Shown here: one piece after another, positions 40,980 to 47,799 of the stretch | Position numbering within the stretch: position 1 is the stretch's first letter | Layout: the number at the start of each line of letters is the position of its first letter | Assembly: GCF_020510445.1 (NCBI RefSeq) | Contig: NZ_JAHBAG010000001.1 | Span: 224,501 to 288,500 of the forward strand | Length of the DNA stretch: 64,000 nt | Direction: 5' to 3' | Origin: Hydrogenophaga taeniospiralis | Lineage (GTDB): Bacteria; Pseudomonadota; Gammaproteobacteria; Burkholderiales; Burkholderiaceae_C | Notes under the pieces: generated by a model | What the model saw: only the letters and a program-made list of their open reading frames with translations | Databases searched by the model: none | Told to the model about the DNA's origin: nothing | Program-made: the position numbers and the translations under genes

Positions 40980-41096
40980 ACCTCGCGCGACGAGCGAGGA
41001 CCGGGCCCAAAGCCGAAGTACGTCCTTCCCCAAAACAGCCATGCATGTGACGGTCTCGGTTCGCAGCGGCTGGCCGTCTGGCCAGGCACTGGCTCG

Positions 41097-42545
41097 CTAC
41101 AGGCCAGGCCGCCAAGTCCCGTGGAAACCGAACGGCACGCGGTGCGGCAGCCGGGCGACCGCAACAGGCCCCGCCGCCAGGTCCATCGCATCGAACACCA
41201 GCAGGTCGCTGCGCCTTTCCTGCCCACGCCAGGCCACGGCAAGCAGCCAGCCGTCGCCCTCGGCTGCGTCGGTCGCGCGCGGCACGAACACCGGTTCGGA
41301 CACCACGTCTCCATGCGGCAGCGTGTGCATGCTGCGCTCGCCGCTATCGAAGTCAAAACGGGCGAGGCTGTCGTAGAGCACGCTTTCCGAGTCATCCCTT
41401 GCGCGCGAGGTCCCATGGCAGGTGTAGAAGCCGTAGCGGTTGCGCCGGCCCGCGTAGCGCTCGTCGATGCGCGGAAACTCCGCCACCAGATCGTCGAGGT
41501 ACTCGCGCCGGAACCCGGTGTCCTCGCCGCTCAGGTCGAAGGTCCAGCGGCACAGGCGCGCGGCCATGGCGTCGGGGTCGCCGGGACGGCCGTCGGTATC
41601 GGGCAGGCCCGGCGCCGTTTCCGACTGCATCACATAGGCCACGACGGTGGCGCCGTCGTCCCACGCATTCATCACATGAAACACATGGCAGGCGTCGGCG
41701 TCGAACCAGCGCAGTGCGTCAGCCGCCCCACCCTGTTGCATCACGCCGACATGGGTCCGCAGGCCGGCATCCCAGGCCAGCAGTGGCTTGCCGCGCATGG
41801 CGCGTTCCACGCTGAGCGTCAGCGGCGTGACGGGAAAGAGCACATGCCGGCGCGTCACCATGAAGTCGTGCGCCATGCTGGCGTACGGCGCTGTGAACGA
41901 CTGGAGCCGCGTGACCTCGCAGTGCTTGTCCATCACGCCGTAGAGCATGGTCGGCGAACAAGGGCCGTCGGGCGAGTACGCGAAGAAATGCAGTTCGCCG
42001 CTCTCGGGGTCAATCTTCGGGTGCGCAGTGCAGCGCGAGGTCACGCAGCCGCCGAAGCTCTGGTGTCCTTTGGACGCCAGCGTACAGGCGTCGAGCTCAA
42101 AAGGCTGATGCGACTCTTCAAGAGCGAACAGCCGGTCGCCATGCCACAGCATGCTGGTGTTGGCCGTGCCGCCGTTTCGGCCCTGCGCCAGCGGGTCGCT
42201 GGTGGCGGGGTTGCCGAAGGTGCCGAAGAGCGCACGTCCGGCTTCATGTTCCAGTTGCCATTTGGGGGTGCGCGCCCAGCGGTTGCTGTACGACACCTTG
42301 CCCTCGGAGAGGTGGAAGGCATGCACCATCCCGTCGCCGGAGAACCAGTGATAGCTGTCGTCGCGCGGTGCGTATCGCGGGTTCGGGCCGACGCGGTAAA
42401 GACTGCCCGACAGCTCGGGTGGCAGCGTGCCTTCGATCTCGAGCGCCGCGATGTCATGCTCCTCGGTGAGCGGCGCGTAGTTGCCAGTGAAAAAGTGAGG
42501 ATTCGTCTGCGTTTGTGCGTTCACGTGGGGGCCTTTGGGATTCAT
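41097..42545 (-). CDS. Carotenoid oxygenase family dioxygenase
   Basis: 482 aa beta-propeller iron enzyme. The four iron-ligand histidines are recognisable: in SRCTAHPKIDPESGELHFF, ASMAHDFMVTRRHVLFPVTP, CHVFHVMNAWDDG and the terminal FGFHGTWRPGL. YRVGPNPRYAPRDDSYHWFS is the usual N-terminal signature. Such enzymes cleave the central double bond of carotenoids, apocarotenoids or lignin-type stilbenes; no carotenoid genes are nearby, so a stilbene/phenylpropanoid substrate is as likely. Its ATG overlaps the MerR-type gene stop as ATGA, so the pair is coupled. Confidence 0.9.
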   Translation of the reverse strand: MNPKGPHVNAQTQTNPHFFTGNYAPLTEEHDIAALEIEGTLPPELSGSLYRVGPNPRYAPRDDSYHWFSGDGMVHAFHLSEGKVSYSNRWARTPKWQLEHEAGRALFGTFGNPATSDPLAQGRNGGTANTSMLWHGDRLFALEESHQPFELDACTLASKGHQSFGGCVTSRCTAHPKIDPESGELHFFAYSPDGPCSPTMLYGVMDKHCEVTRLQSFTAPYASMAHDFMVTRRHVLFPVTPLTLSVERAMRGKPLLAWDAGLRTHVGVMQQGGAADALRWFDADACHVFHVMNAWDDGATVVAYVMQSETAPGLPDTDGRPGDPDAMAARLCRWTFDLSGEDTGFRREYLDDLVAEFPRIDERYAGRRNRYGFYTCHGTSRARDDSESVLYDSLARFDFDSGERSMHTLPHGDVVSEPVFVPRATDAAEGDGWLLAVAWRGQERRSDLLVFDAMDLAAGPVAVARLPHRVPFGFHGTWRPGL

Positions 42546-43579
42546 TCAGGAGGTCCGTCGAGGTGCGCGATGGCTTGCCCGACATAGGCGGCCAATGTCT
42601 CGTCGATGCCCGAGCCGGCCCGCAGCGCTGCATCGTGATGGAACGCGCGTTGCAGCTTCGCGTGCAACGCGGCATCGCCGCCAGCCTTGGCGAGCGAGAG
42701 TGCCTGCCAGCGCAGCGCCAGCGCGCGCATGGCTGCACCATCGGTGGGAGCGCTCGCCAACATCTGTTGCCGAACCTCGGCAATGAGCGGCGGCCATGCA
42801 TCGGTCTGCGCAACGTAGTGCTGGCGCAACGTGGCCATGTCACCGGCGCTGCAGTAAGGCGCGTAGAGCTGGAGGCGCGCGAAGGCCATCGCGTGCGAGA
42901 TGTACTGGATGCCGGCACGGTCCACACCGGTCAGCGCGTGGAGCGACGGCTCGTTCCAGTGCATGGCGTAGAGCTTCATCAGCAGGCCTTCGTCACCACC
43001 GGCTTCTTCGAGCAACAGTGCCATCCAACGCTGCGCCAGAACCTGTGCCTCCGGGTTCTCGGGCGAAACGCCGGCCGCAACCAGGCGTTGCAGCCACGCC
43101 GACAACGCCGCGCGCTCGGGCGCCACTGCGCCGCTGAAACCGTCGCGCTGCGTCTTGAGCCTGCGCTGCTCGTCCTCGCTGAAGTACTTCGAGCCCGCGA
43201 CCATGCTCTCGAGCGCCAAGAGCCAGTCGTCGATGCCGGGCTCTTCGCTGGCTTGCAACTGGTCCTGCAGCGTGAGCAGGTGGGTGCGCAGCGCCGATGC
43301 CTGCAGGATTTCCCGGTCGAGTTGCGCCACCTGCCGGGCCACGACTTCCGAAACCCCGCCGGCCGCGTTGTCGAGCAGGCCTTGTATGTCGGCGAGCGAC
43401 AGATCGAGTCGCCGCAGCGCCTGGATGCGGTAAAGCCGCGCCACGTCTTTCCGGCCATACAGGCGGTAGCCACCACTGGACCTTTCGGACGGCACCAACA
43501 GGGCGATGTCGTCATAGTGCCGCAATGCGCGCACTGTCAGCCCGGTGCGCCGGGCCAGTTCACCAATCATCAAAAACAT
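42542..43579 (-). CDS. MerR-family regulator with TipAS-like effector domain
   Basis: 345 aa. MerR HTH at residues ~1-70 (MIGELARRTGLTVRALRHYD, LYGRKDVARLYRIQALRRLD), a coiled segment to ~120, and two successive ~110-residue helical repeats that resemble the TipAS drug-sensing domain (ALAQRWMALLLEEAGGDEGL and MRALALRWQALSLAKAGGDA occur as a matching pair). TipAS domains bind small lipophilic compounds. The start may also be the ATG three codons later. It controls its own promoter and the coupled carotenoid oxygenase, if the 19-bp-spacer promoter is correct. Confidence 0.85.
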   Translation of the reverse strand: MFLMIGELARRTGLTVRALRHYDDIALLVPSERSSGGYRLYGRKDVARLYRIQALRRLDLSLADIQGLLDNAAGGVSEVVARQVAQLDREILQASALRTHLLTLQDQLQASEEPGIDDWLLALESMVAGSKYFSEDEQRRLKTQRDGFSGAVAPERAALSAWLQRLVAAGVSPENPEAQVLAQRWMALLLEEAGGDEGLLMKLYAMHWNEPSLHALTGVDRAGIQYISHAMAFARLQLYAPYCSAGDMATLRQHYVAQTDAWPPLIAEVRQQMLASAPTDGAAMRALALRWQALSLAKAGGDAALHAKLQRAFHHDAALRAGSGIDETLAAYVGQAIAHLDGPPE

Positions 43580-43602
43580 GCCTTCCCTCTCAAGTTGAAG
43601 GC

Positions 43603-43633
43603 ATCCTAGACCGTGCCGTTGCGAGAGGGTCAA
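43603..43633 (-). promoter_or_regulatory. MerR-type promoter with 19-bp spacer
   Basis: TTGACC (43628-43633) and TAGGAT (43603-43608) on the minus strand are 19 bp apart, the over-long spacing typical of MerR-activated promoters. The start codon is 23 nt downstream of the -10. Confidence 0.7.
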
Positions 43634-43788
43634 GCACTTTTCGTGGCCCGCACTCCGGTCCGCCATCGGCTTTGTCGACCGGCGCCACGTGCCCGCCGCG
43701 GGGCCGCTCCGGGGCGCTGATGCGGTCTTCCTTGGCGTTGACGGGCCAATTGGCGAGCAGTCGGGAACGGCCCGCGCAAGCGGCGCGC

Positions 43789-44712
43789 TCAGATCGACCC
43801 GAGCACCACTCCCCCAAACACCGTGAACCCCAGCCAGTGGTTGAGGCGGAAGGCCTTGAAGCAGCCGTCGCGCGTGCGATCCTTGATAAGCCGGTAGTGC
43901 CAGGCCACCTGGGCCAGCGCCACCAGCAGCATGGCGCCCCAGACCCAGGGGTTCACCACGGACCACAGCGCCGCGGTCCAGATGCCCAGGAAGACCAGGT
44001 AGAACGCCGTCACCGCCGGCACGTCGGCGTCGCCCAGCGTGATGGCCGAGGTCTTCATGCCGATGCGCAGGTCGTCGTCGCGGTCCACCATGGCGTATTC
44101 GGTGTCGTAGGCCAGCACCCAGAACAGGTTGCCCGCCATCAGCAGCCAGGCCAGCGGCGGCACGCTGTGCCACACCCCGGCCCAGAAGCCCAGCGCGTTC
44201 CAGGGCGCCACGCCGGAGAACAGTTCCAGCACCGGGCCGCCGTTCACCGCCGCAAAGGCCATCGGAATGCCGAAGCTGAAGGCCACGCCCAGCACCGCCT
44301 GCGGCATGGACACAACCCGTTTGGCGTAGGGGTAGACCAGCGACAGCACCAGGCCCAACACCGACCAGGCGATGGTCGCCACGTTGGTCGTGAGCACCAG
44401 CAGGAAGGCCACGAAAGCGAGCACGGCGCCCACGCCCAGCGCCTCGCCCACGCCCACGCGCCCGCTGGTCACCGGCCGCTGCGCGGTGCGCTTGACGTGT
44501 TTGTCGAACTCGCGGTCGGCCACGTCGTTGACGCAGCAGCCGGCGCTGCGCATGAGGATGGTTCCGGCCACGAACACCAGCAGCAGGTGCGGCCCCGGAA
44601 AACCACCCGCCGCCACCCACAGGGCGGAGAGCGAAGGCCAGAGCAGCAACAGCCACCCTGCGGGGCGGTTCCAGCGGATCAGGTCGAGGTAAAGGTTCAG
44701 TCGATCAAACAC
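43789..44712 (-). CDS. ubiA: 4-hydroxybenzoate polyprenyltransferase
   Basis: 307 aa integral membrane prenyltransferase that attaches the isoprenoid tail to 4-hydroxybenzoate in ubiquinone synthesis. Both aspartate-rich motifs are present: [14 protein letters not shown] (NDxxDxxxD) and [19 protein letters not shown]. About eight hydrophobic segments. The start is GTG at 44712 ([20 protein letters not shown]). Downstream of oxyR on the same strand with a repeat between. Confidence 0.96.
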   Translation of the reverse strand: MFDRLNLYLDLIRWNRPAGWLLLLWPSLSALWVAAGGFPGPHLLLVFVAGTILMRSAGCCVNDVADREFDKHVKRTAQRPVTSGRVGVGEALGVGAVLAFVAFLLVLTTNVATIAWSVLGLVLSLVYPYAKRVVSMPQAVLGVAFSFGIPMAFAAVNGGPVLELFSGVAPWNALGFWAGVWHSVPPLAWLLMAGNLFWVLAYDTEYAMVDRDDDLRIGMKTSAITLGDADVPAVTAFYLVFLGIWTAALWSVVNPWVWGAMLLVALAQVAWHYRLIKDRTRDGCFKAFRLNHWLGFTVFGGVVLGSI

Positions 44713-44739
44713 GGCAGGACTCAGCGGTCAGGTGGGCGC

Positions 44740-44838
44740 GCCCGGGATTCCAGCACACGGCAGAACCGCCCTTCAACAAGCTCAGGACGGGCTGCTGGTG
44801 TGGTCCCCCTGGGGGAAAACGCGAAGCGGCACAGGGGA
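44740..44838. repeat. GC-rich intergenic repeat, copy 7, with a TTCAACAAGCTCAGGA element
   Basis: Between oxyR and ubiA. GCCCTTCAACAAGCTCAGGA is followed by CGGGC (44768-44791), then GTCCCCCTGGGGGAAAACGC and GAAGCGGCACAGGGG. Same composite as copy 5. Confidence 0.65.
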
Positions 44839-45798
44839 TCAAGACAATCGCTTCACGCCCGGCAGTTCGCAGGCATAGATCGCATTGCGCAGTTCGGCGA
44901 TCGCCTCGTAGCGCGTGAAGCTGCGCCGCCAAGCCAGCACCACGCGGCGTGTGGGCGGCTCGCCCTCAAACGGCAGGTAGCGCACGTAGGACGAGTCGCC
45001 GAAGTCCTGGCCCGCGTTGGGCGCGCCGTCCAGCGCCGAGCTGGGCACGGACAGGCGGGGCACCAGGGTCACGCCCATGCCGGCGGCCACCATGTGCTTG
45101 ATGGTCTCCAGCGAGGAGCCTTCAAAGCTCTTGCGGATGCCTTCGGTGTCGTTGGAGAAACGGGCGAACTCCGGGCACACCTCCAGCACGTGGTCGCGAA
45201 AGCAGTGGCCCGTGCCCAGCAGCAGCATGGTCTCGCGCTTGAGCTGTTCGGAGGTGACGCAGCTCTGGCGCGCCAGCGGGTGGTTCACCGGCACCGCGGC
45301 CAGGAAGGGCTCGTCGTACAGCGGCGCGATCGCCAGATTGGTGTCCGGGAAGGGCTCGGCCAGGATCGCGCAGTCGATCTCGCCCAGGCGCAGCTGCTCC
45401 AGCAGCTTGACGGTGAAGTTCTCCTGCAGCATCAGCGGCATCTGCGGCGTGCGCTCGATCACCTGGCGCACGAGGTTGGGCAGCAGGTAGGGGCCAATGG
45501 TGTAGATCACCCCCAGGCGCAGCGGGCCGGCCAGCGGGTCTTTGCCGCGTTTGGCGATCTCCTTGATCGACGCGGCCTGTTCCAGCACGGTCTGCGCCTG
45601 GCGCACGATTTCTTCGCCCAGCGGCGTCACGCTGATTTCGCTGGCGTTGCGCTCGAAGATCTTGAGCTCCAGCTCTTCTTCCAGCTTCTTGATGGCCACC
45701 GAGAGCGTGGGTTGCGACACATAGCAGGCCTCGGCCGCCCGGCCAAAGTGCCTCTCGCGCGCCACGGCCACGATGTATTTGAGTTCGGTGAGCGTCAT
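44839..45798 (-). CDS. oxyR: Hydrogen peroxide-sensing regulator OxyR
   Basis: 319 aa LysR-type regulator. The redox cysteines are exactly at Cys199 (GTGHCFRDH) and Cys208 (LEVCPEF), as in E. coli OxyR. HTH: MTLTELKYIVAVARERHFGR, ACYVSQPTLSVAIKKLEEEL. The start at 45798 was chosen over an ATG 39 bp upstream because MTLTELKY is the family N-terminus. Oxidation by peroxide activates antioxidant genes. The first 16 codons have a degenerate duplicate at 47160-47210. Confidence 0.96.
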   Translation of the reverse strand: MTLTELKYIVAVARERHFGRAAEACYVSQPTLSVAIKKLEEELELKIFERNASEISVTPLGEEIVRQAQTVLEQAASIKEIAKRGKDPLAGPLRLGVIYTIGPYLLPNLVRQVIERTPQMPLMLQENFTVKLLEQLRLGEIDCAILAEPFPDTNLAIAPLYDEPFLAAVPVNHPLARQSCVTSEQLKRETMLLLGTGHCFRDHVLEVCPEFARFSNDTEGIRKSFEGSSLETIKHMVAAGMGVTLVPRLSVPSSALDGAPNAGQDFGDSSYVRYLPFEGEPPTRRVVLAWRRSFTRYEAIAELRNAIYACELPGVKRLS

Positions 45799-45836
45799 GG
45801 CCGGTATTTTGCGCCGACTCCACACCCCGCCCCCCA

Positions 45837-45858
45837 TGATCGAACTTGTGCTCGATCA
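45837..45858. promoter_or_regulatory. Palindrome TGATCGA-N8-TCGATCA in the oxyR/lipoprotein gap
   Basis: Perfect 7-bp arms 8 bp apart, 39 bp upstream of oxyR and 99 bp upstream of the first lipoprotein gene. It could be an OxyR or other operator acting on both genes. A TATATT hexamer (45882-45887) lies between it and the lipoprotein gene. Confidence 0.4.
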
Positions 45859-45956
45859 ACAGGCGTTTGGTGACAAATTGTTATATTGCCGTGCCGCACA
45901 CGCCCAAAGCCGGGCCGTGGCAACGGCTCCACAACACCAAACCCCTCACGGAGGAC

Positions 45957-46421
45957 ATGAACATGAAAAAACACTTCTGGGCGCTCGCCCTCGCCACGCC
46001 CCTGCTGCTGAGCGCCTGCGGCGGCGGCAGCGACGCCCCTGCGGACAGCTCTCCGGCCGACAAGTACGTGGGTGTATGGTCCACCCCCTGCGTGGACCTG
46101 GGCAATGGATCCTCCGTCTTGCAGGACTGGACATTCACCAAGACCGGCGCGACCAACCTGACCATCGATGCGGACGGCACGGTGCACTCGGGTTCGAGCT
46201 GCAGCGGCAAAGGCTCCCCTGGCAACCATGTGCAGGGCTCCATGTCCATCAATGGCCAAACGGCGGGTGCAGACCGGGTGAGCGCCCACTTGGGCGCAAC
46301 GCAGACCAAGGAGCTCTGGCTGGTGCAGGGCGCAGAAATTCATATGCGATCCACCGGTGCGCGCGATGCCGAAGGCTACCCCACCACCGTGGGCAGTGAT
46401 TTCGTGATGCGACGCAAATAA
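45957..46421 (+). CDS. Lipoprotein, paralogue A of a tandem triplet
   Basis: 154 aa. A signal peptide with lipobox (MNMKKHFWALALATPLLLSA then CGGGSD) gives a mature lipoprotein of ~133 residues; Gly-Gly after the cysteine fits outer-membrane sorting. The mature part begins with an acidic linker, then YVGVWSTPC, and ends with DAEGYPTTVGSDFVMRRK. A pair of cysteines (CVD and SSCSGKG) could form a disulfide. GGAGG precedes the ATG. It faces divergent oxyR. The family is not recognised; the lipocalin-like YVGVW opening suggests a small beta-barrel ligand-binding fold, as a guess. Confidence 0.85.
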   Translation: MNMKKHFWALALATPLLLSACGGGSDAPADSSPADKYVGVWSTPCVDLGNGSSVLQDWTFTKTGATNLTIDADGTVHSGSSCSGKGSPGNHVQGSMSINGQTAGADRVSAHLGATQTKELWLVQGAEIHMRSTGARDAEGYPTTVGSDFVMRRK

Positions 46422-46439
46422 CCCTGTCACCGAGGGCTG

Positions 46440-46565
46440 TCAGGTCTTCAAGAATTGGCTTCGACCACCCACCTCGGGAGATGTGTTGTTCGGCCACCGC
46501 AAGGTACTGTGCCAGCATGCCCGCAAACACATGCCCGTCGCCGGATCAGCGAAGCGCCACTGAAA
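46440..46565 (-). pseudogene. Decayed recG 3'-end fragment, copy 1
   Basis: On the minus strand the translation RFADPATGMC...RACWHSTLR and RSQFLKT recalls the RecG C-terminus [10 protein letters not shown]...ARMLVQHP and KAEYLKA. The DNA matches the real recG end (47800-47945) with one gap of about 27 bp, and its stop codon is in the same place. It follows lipoprotein gene A exactly as recG follows gene C. Confidence 0.75.
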
Positions 46566-46593
46566 CAGCTCCACAACATCAACCCTATCAAAG

Positions 46594-47076
46594 ATGAACA
46601 TGAACACGAAAAAACACTTCTGGGCGCTCGCCCTCGCCACGCCCCTGCTGCTGAGCGCCTGCGGCCCTAGCGGTGATGACCCAGTAGACAGCTCGCCGGC
46701 CGGCAAGTACGTGGGCGTCTGGGACATTCCGTGCGAGGCTGACGGGTCGTCGTCAGCCGCGGGCGAAGTCACCCTGAACAAGTCCAACGACAACCTCGTA
46801 TCCGGGACGCTGACTTTGCGTGTTTTCGCCAATGCAAATTGCTCGGGCGCACCCTCTTCCAGTGAGACACTTCCCGCCTCCTTGACCATTCATGGCACGG
46901 GCTCCGTCAGCGGCAAGACGGTCGACAAAGTCACGGCGACGCTCGGCAACGACGCTGAAAAGGACATCCACTACGTCGAGGGCGACCGCTGGTTCGAATC
47001 CCCCGAAGGCTCTCCAGTGGATGCCGAAGGGTTCCCGACCACGCTTGACATGAGCCGCGCTACCGTCAGACGTTGA
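46594..47076 (+). CDS. Lipoprotein, paralogue B of a tandem triplet
   Basis: 160 aa. The signal peptide MNMNTKKHFWALALATPLLL and lipobox SAC are nearly identical to A and C, with two extra residues (NT). The mature part shares SSPAGKYVGVWDIPC with A and ends PVDAEGFPTTLDMSRATVRR; the middle is unlike either neighbour. Two cysteines are placed as in A. No clear Shine-Dalgarno. It may be transcribed from its own promoter, since a recG fragment separates it from A. Confidence 0.83.
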   Translation: MNMNTKKHFWALALATPLLLSACGPSGDDPVDSSPAGKYVGVWDIPCEADGSSSAAGEVTLNKSNDNLVSGTLTLRVFANANCSGAPSSSETLPASLTIHGTGSVSGKTVDKVTATLGNDAEKDIHYVEGDRWFESPEGSPVDAEGFPTTLDMSRATVRR

Positions 47077-47087
47077 TCGTCGGGCCG

Positions 47088-47210
47088 TCAGGCCTTCAAG
47101 AACTCGCTTCGCCCGCCCAACCAGCGGGCGATGTGCTTTTCGGCCATGGCCTTGAGGCGCTCGCGCGCCACGGCCACGGTATCTTTGCGATCAGTCAGCG
47201 TCAGGTACAT
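47088..47210 (-). pseudogene. Chimeric OxyR'-RecG' remnant
   Basis: A 40-codon minus-strand frame reads MYLTLTDRKDTVAVARER, resembling the OxyR start MTLTELKYIVAVARER, then [14 protein letters not shown] and SEFLKA, resembling the RecG C-terminus. The junction is the 9-mer CTCGCGCGC (47160-47168), present in both oxyR (45754-45762) and recG (48058-48066). A 186-bp stretch of recG is missing, in frame, between two TTTCGGCC copies. Too short to be a working protein, yet still open. Probably a duplication scar. Confidence 0.8.
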
Positions 47211-47225
47211 CGGCCATCGCGGCAC

Positions 47226-47239
47226 AACGTGAGCACGTT
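47226..47239. promoter_or_regulatory. Palindrome AACGTG-AG-CACGTT upstream of lipoprotein C
   Basis: Six-base perfect arms 71 bp before the ATG of paralogue C. It is not the same sequence as the palindrome before paralogue A, so a shared regulator is not indicated. Confidence 0.25.
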
Positions 47240-47309
47240 GCTGAGATTCGGTCTTCTGGCCGACCGTACAAGCGGCGGTAAAAACACCAAACAACCCCTT
47301 ATGGAGGGC

Positions 47310-47783
47310 ATGAATATGAAAAAACACTTTTGGGCGCTCGCCCTCGCCACGCCCCTGCTGCTGAGCGCCTGCGGCGGCTCTGACGAGACCTCAACAACCG
47401 AACCCTATGTTGGCACCTGGCTGAAGTGCAGCCCACCCAGCAACGGTTCCGGCTTGGCGTTAGCGACGCTCTTGACGGTCGAGAAGATCGACAACTCGAC
47501 GTTGAAGATGACCCCCGTGAGCTACTCCGGCTCCAGCCCCGACTGCAAGGACCTGGGTCTTTCGATCAGACCGTACGTCAGCTACACCTATGTCCTACAG
47601 GGCCCGAAGACCATCGGTGATGACGAGGGCGAGAAAGCAGCCATCGTCGAGGGTGTGGGTGCTCCTTTCAAGACCCTGCTGCTGATCAAAGGCGGCAAGC
47701 TCTATTTCGGAGACAAAAGCAAGCTCGATGCAGAGGGGTTCCCGGACGCATTTGCCTTCGACGAACCCTGGACCGCTCGGTAA
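47310..47783 (+). CDS. Lipoprotein, paralogue C of a tandem triplet
   Basis: 157 aa, start ATG at 47310 after GGAGGG. Signal MNMKKHFWALALATPLLLSA then CGGSDE. The mature part opens EPYVGTWLKC, parallel to YVGVW..C in A and B, and closes with KLDAEGFPDAFAFDEP; the middle is divergent and includes two more cysteines (PDCKD). Convergent with recG, 16 bp between stops. Same unrecognised family as A and B. Confidence 0.85.
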   Translation: MNMKKHFWALALATPLLLSACGGSDETSTTEPYVGTWLKCSPPSNGSGLALATLLTVEKIDNSTLKMTPVSYSGSSPDCKDLGLSIRPYVSYTYVLQGPKTIGDDEGEKAAIVEGVGAPFKTLLLIKGGKLYFGDKSKLDAEGFPDAFAFDEPWTAR

Positions 47784-47799
47784 ATCCAATCTCGGAGGC

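Noticed and set aside
42542..44656. 704-codon frame that would fuse the MerR regulator to upstream sequence
   Set aside because: The part before 43579 runs through the intergenic region and out-of-frame ubiA; the MerR HTH begins at the ATG at 43579, which has its own promoter.
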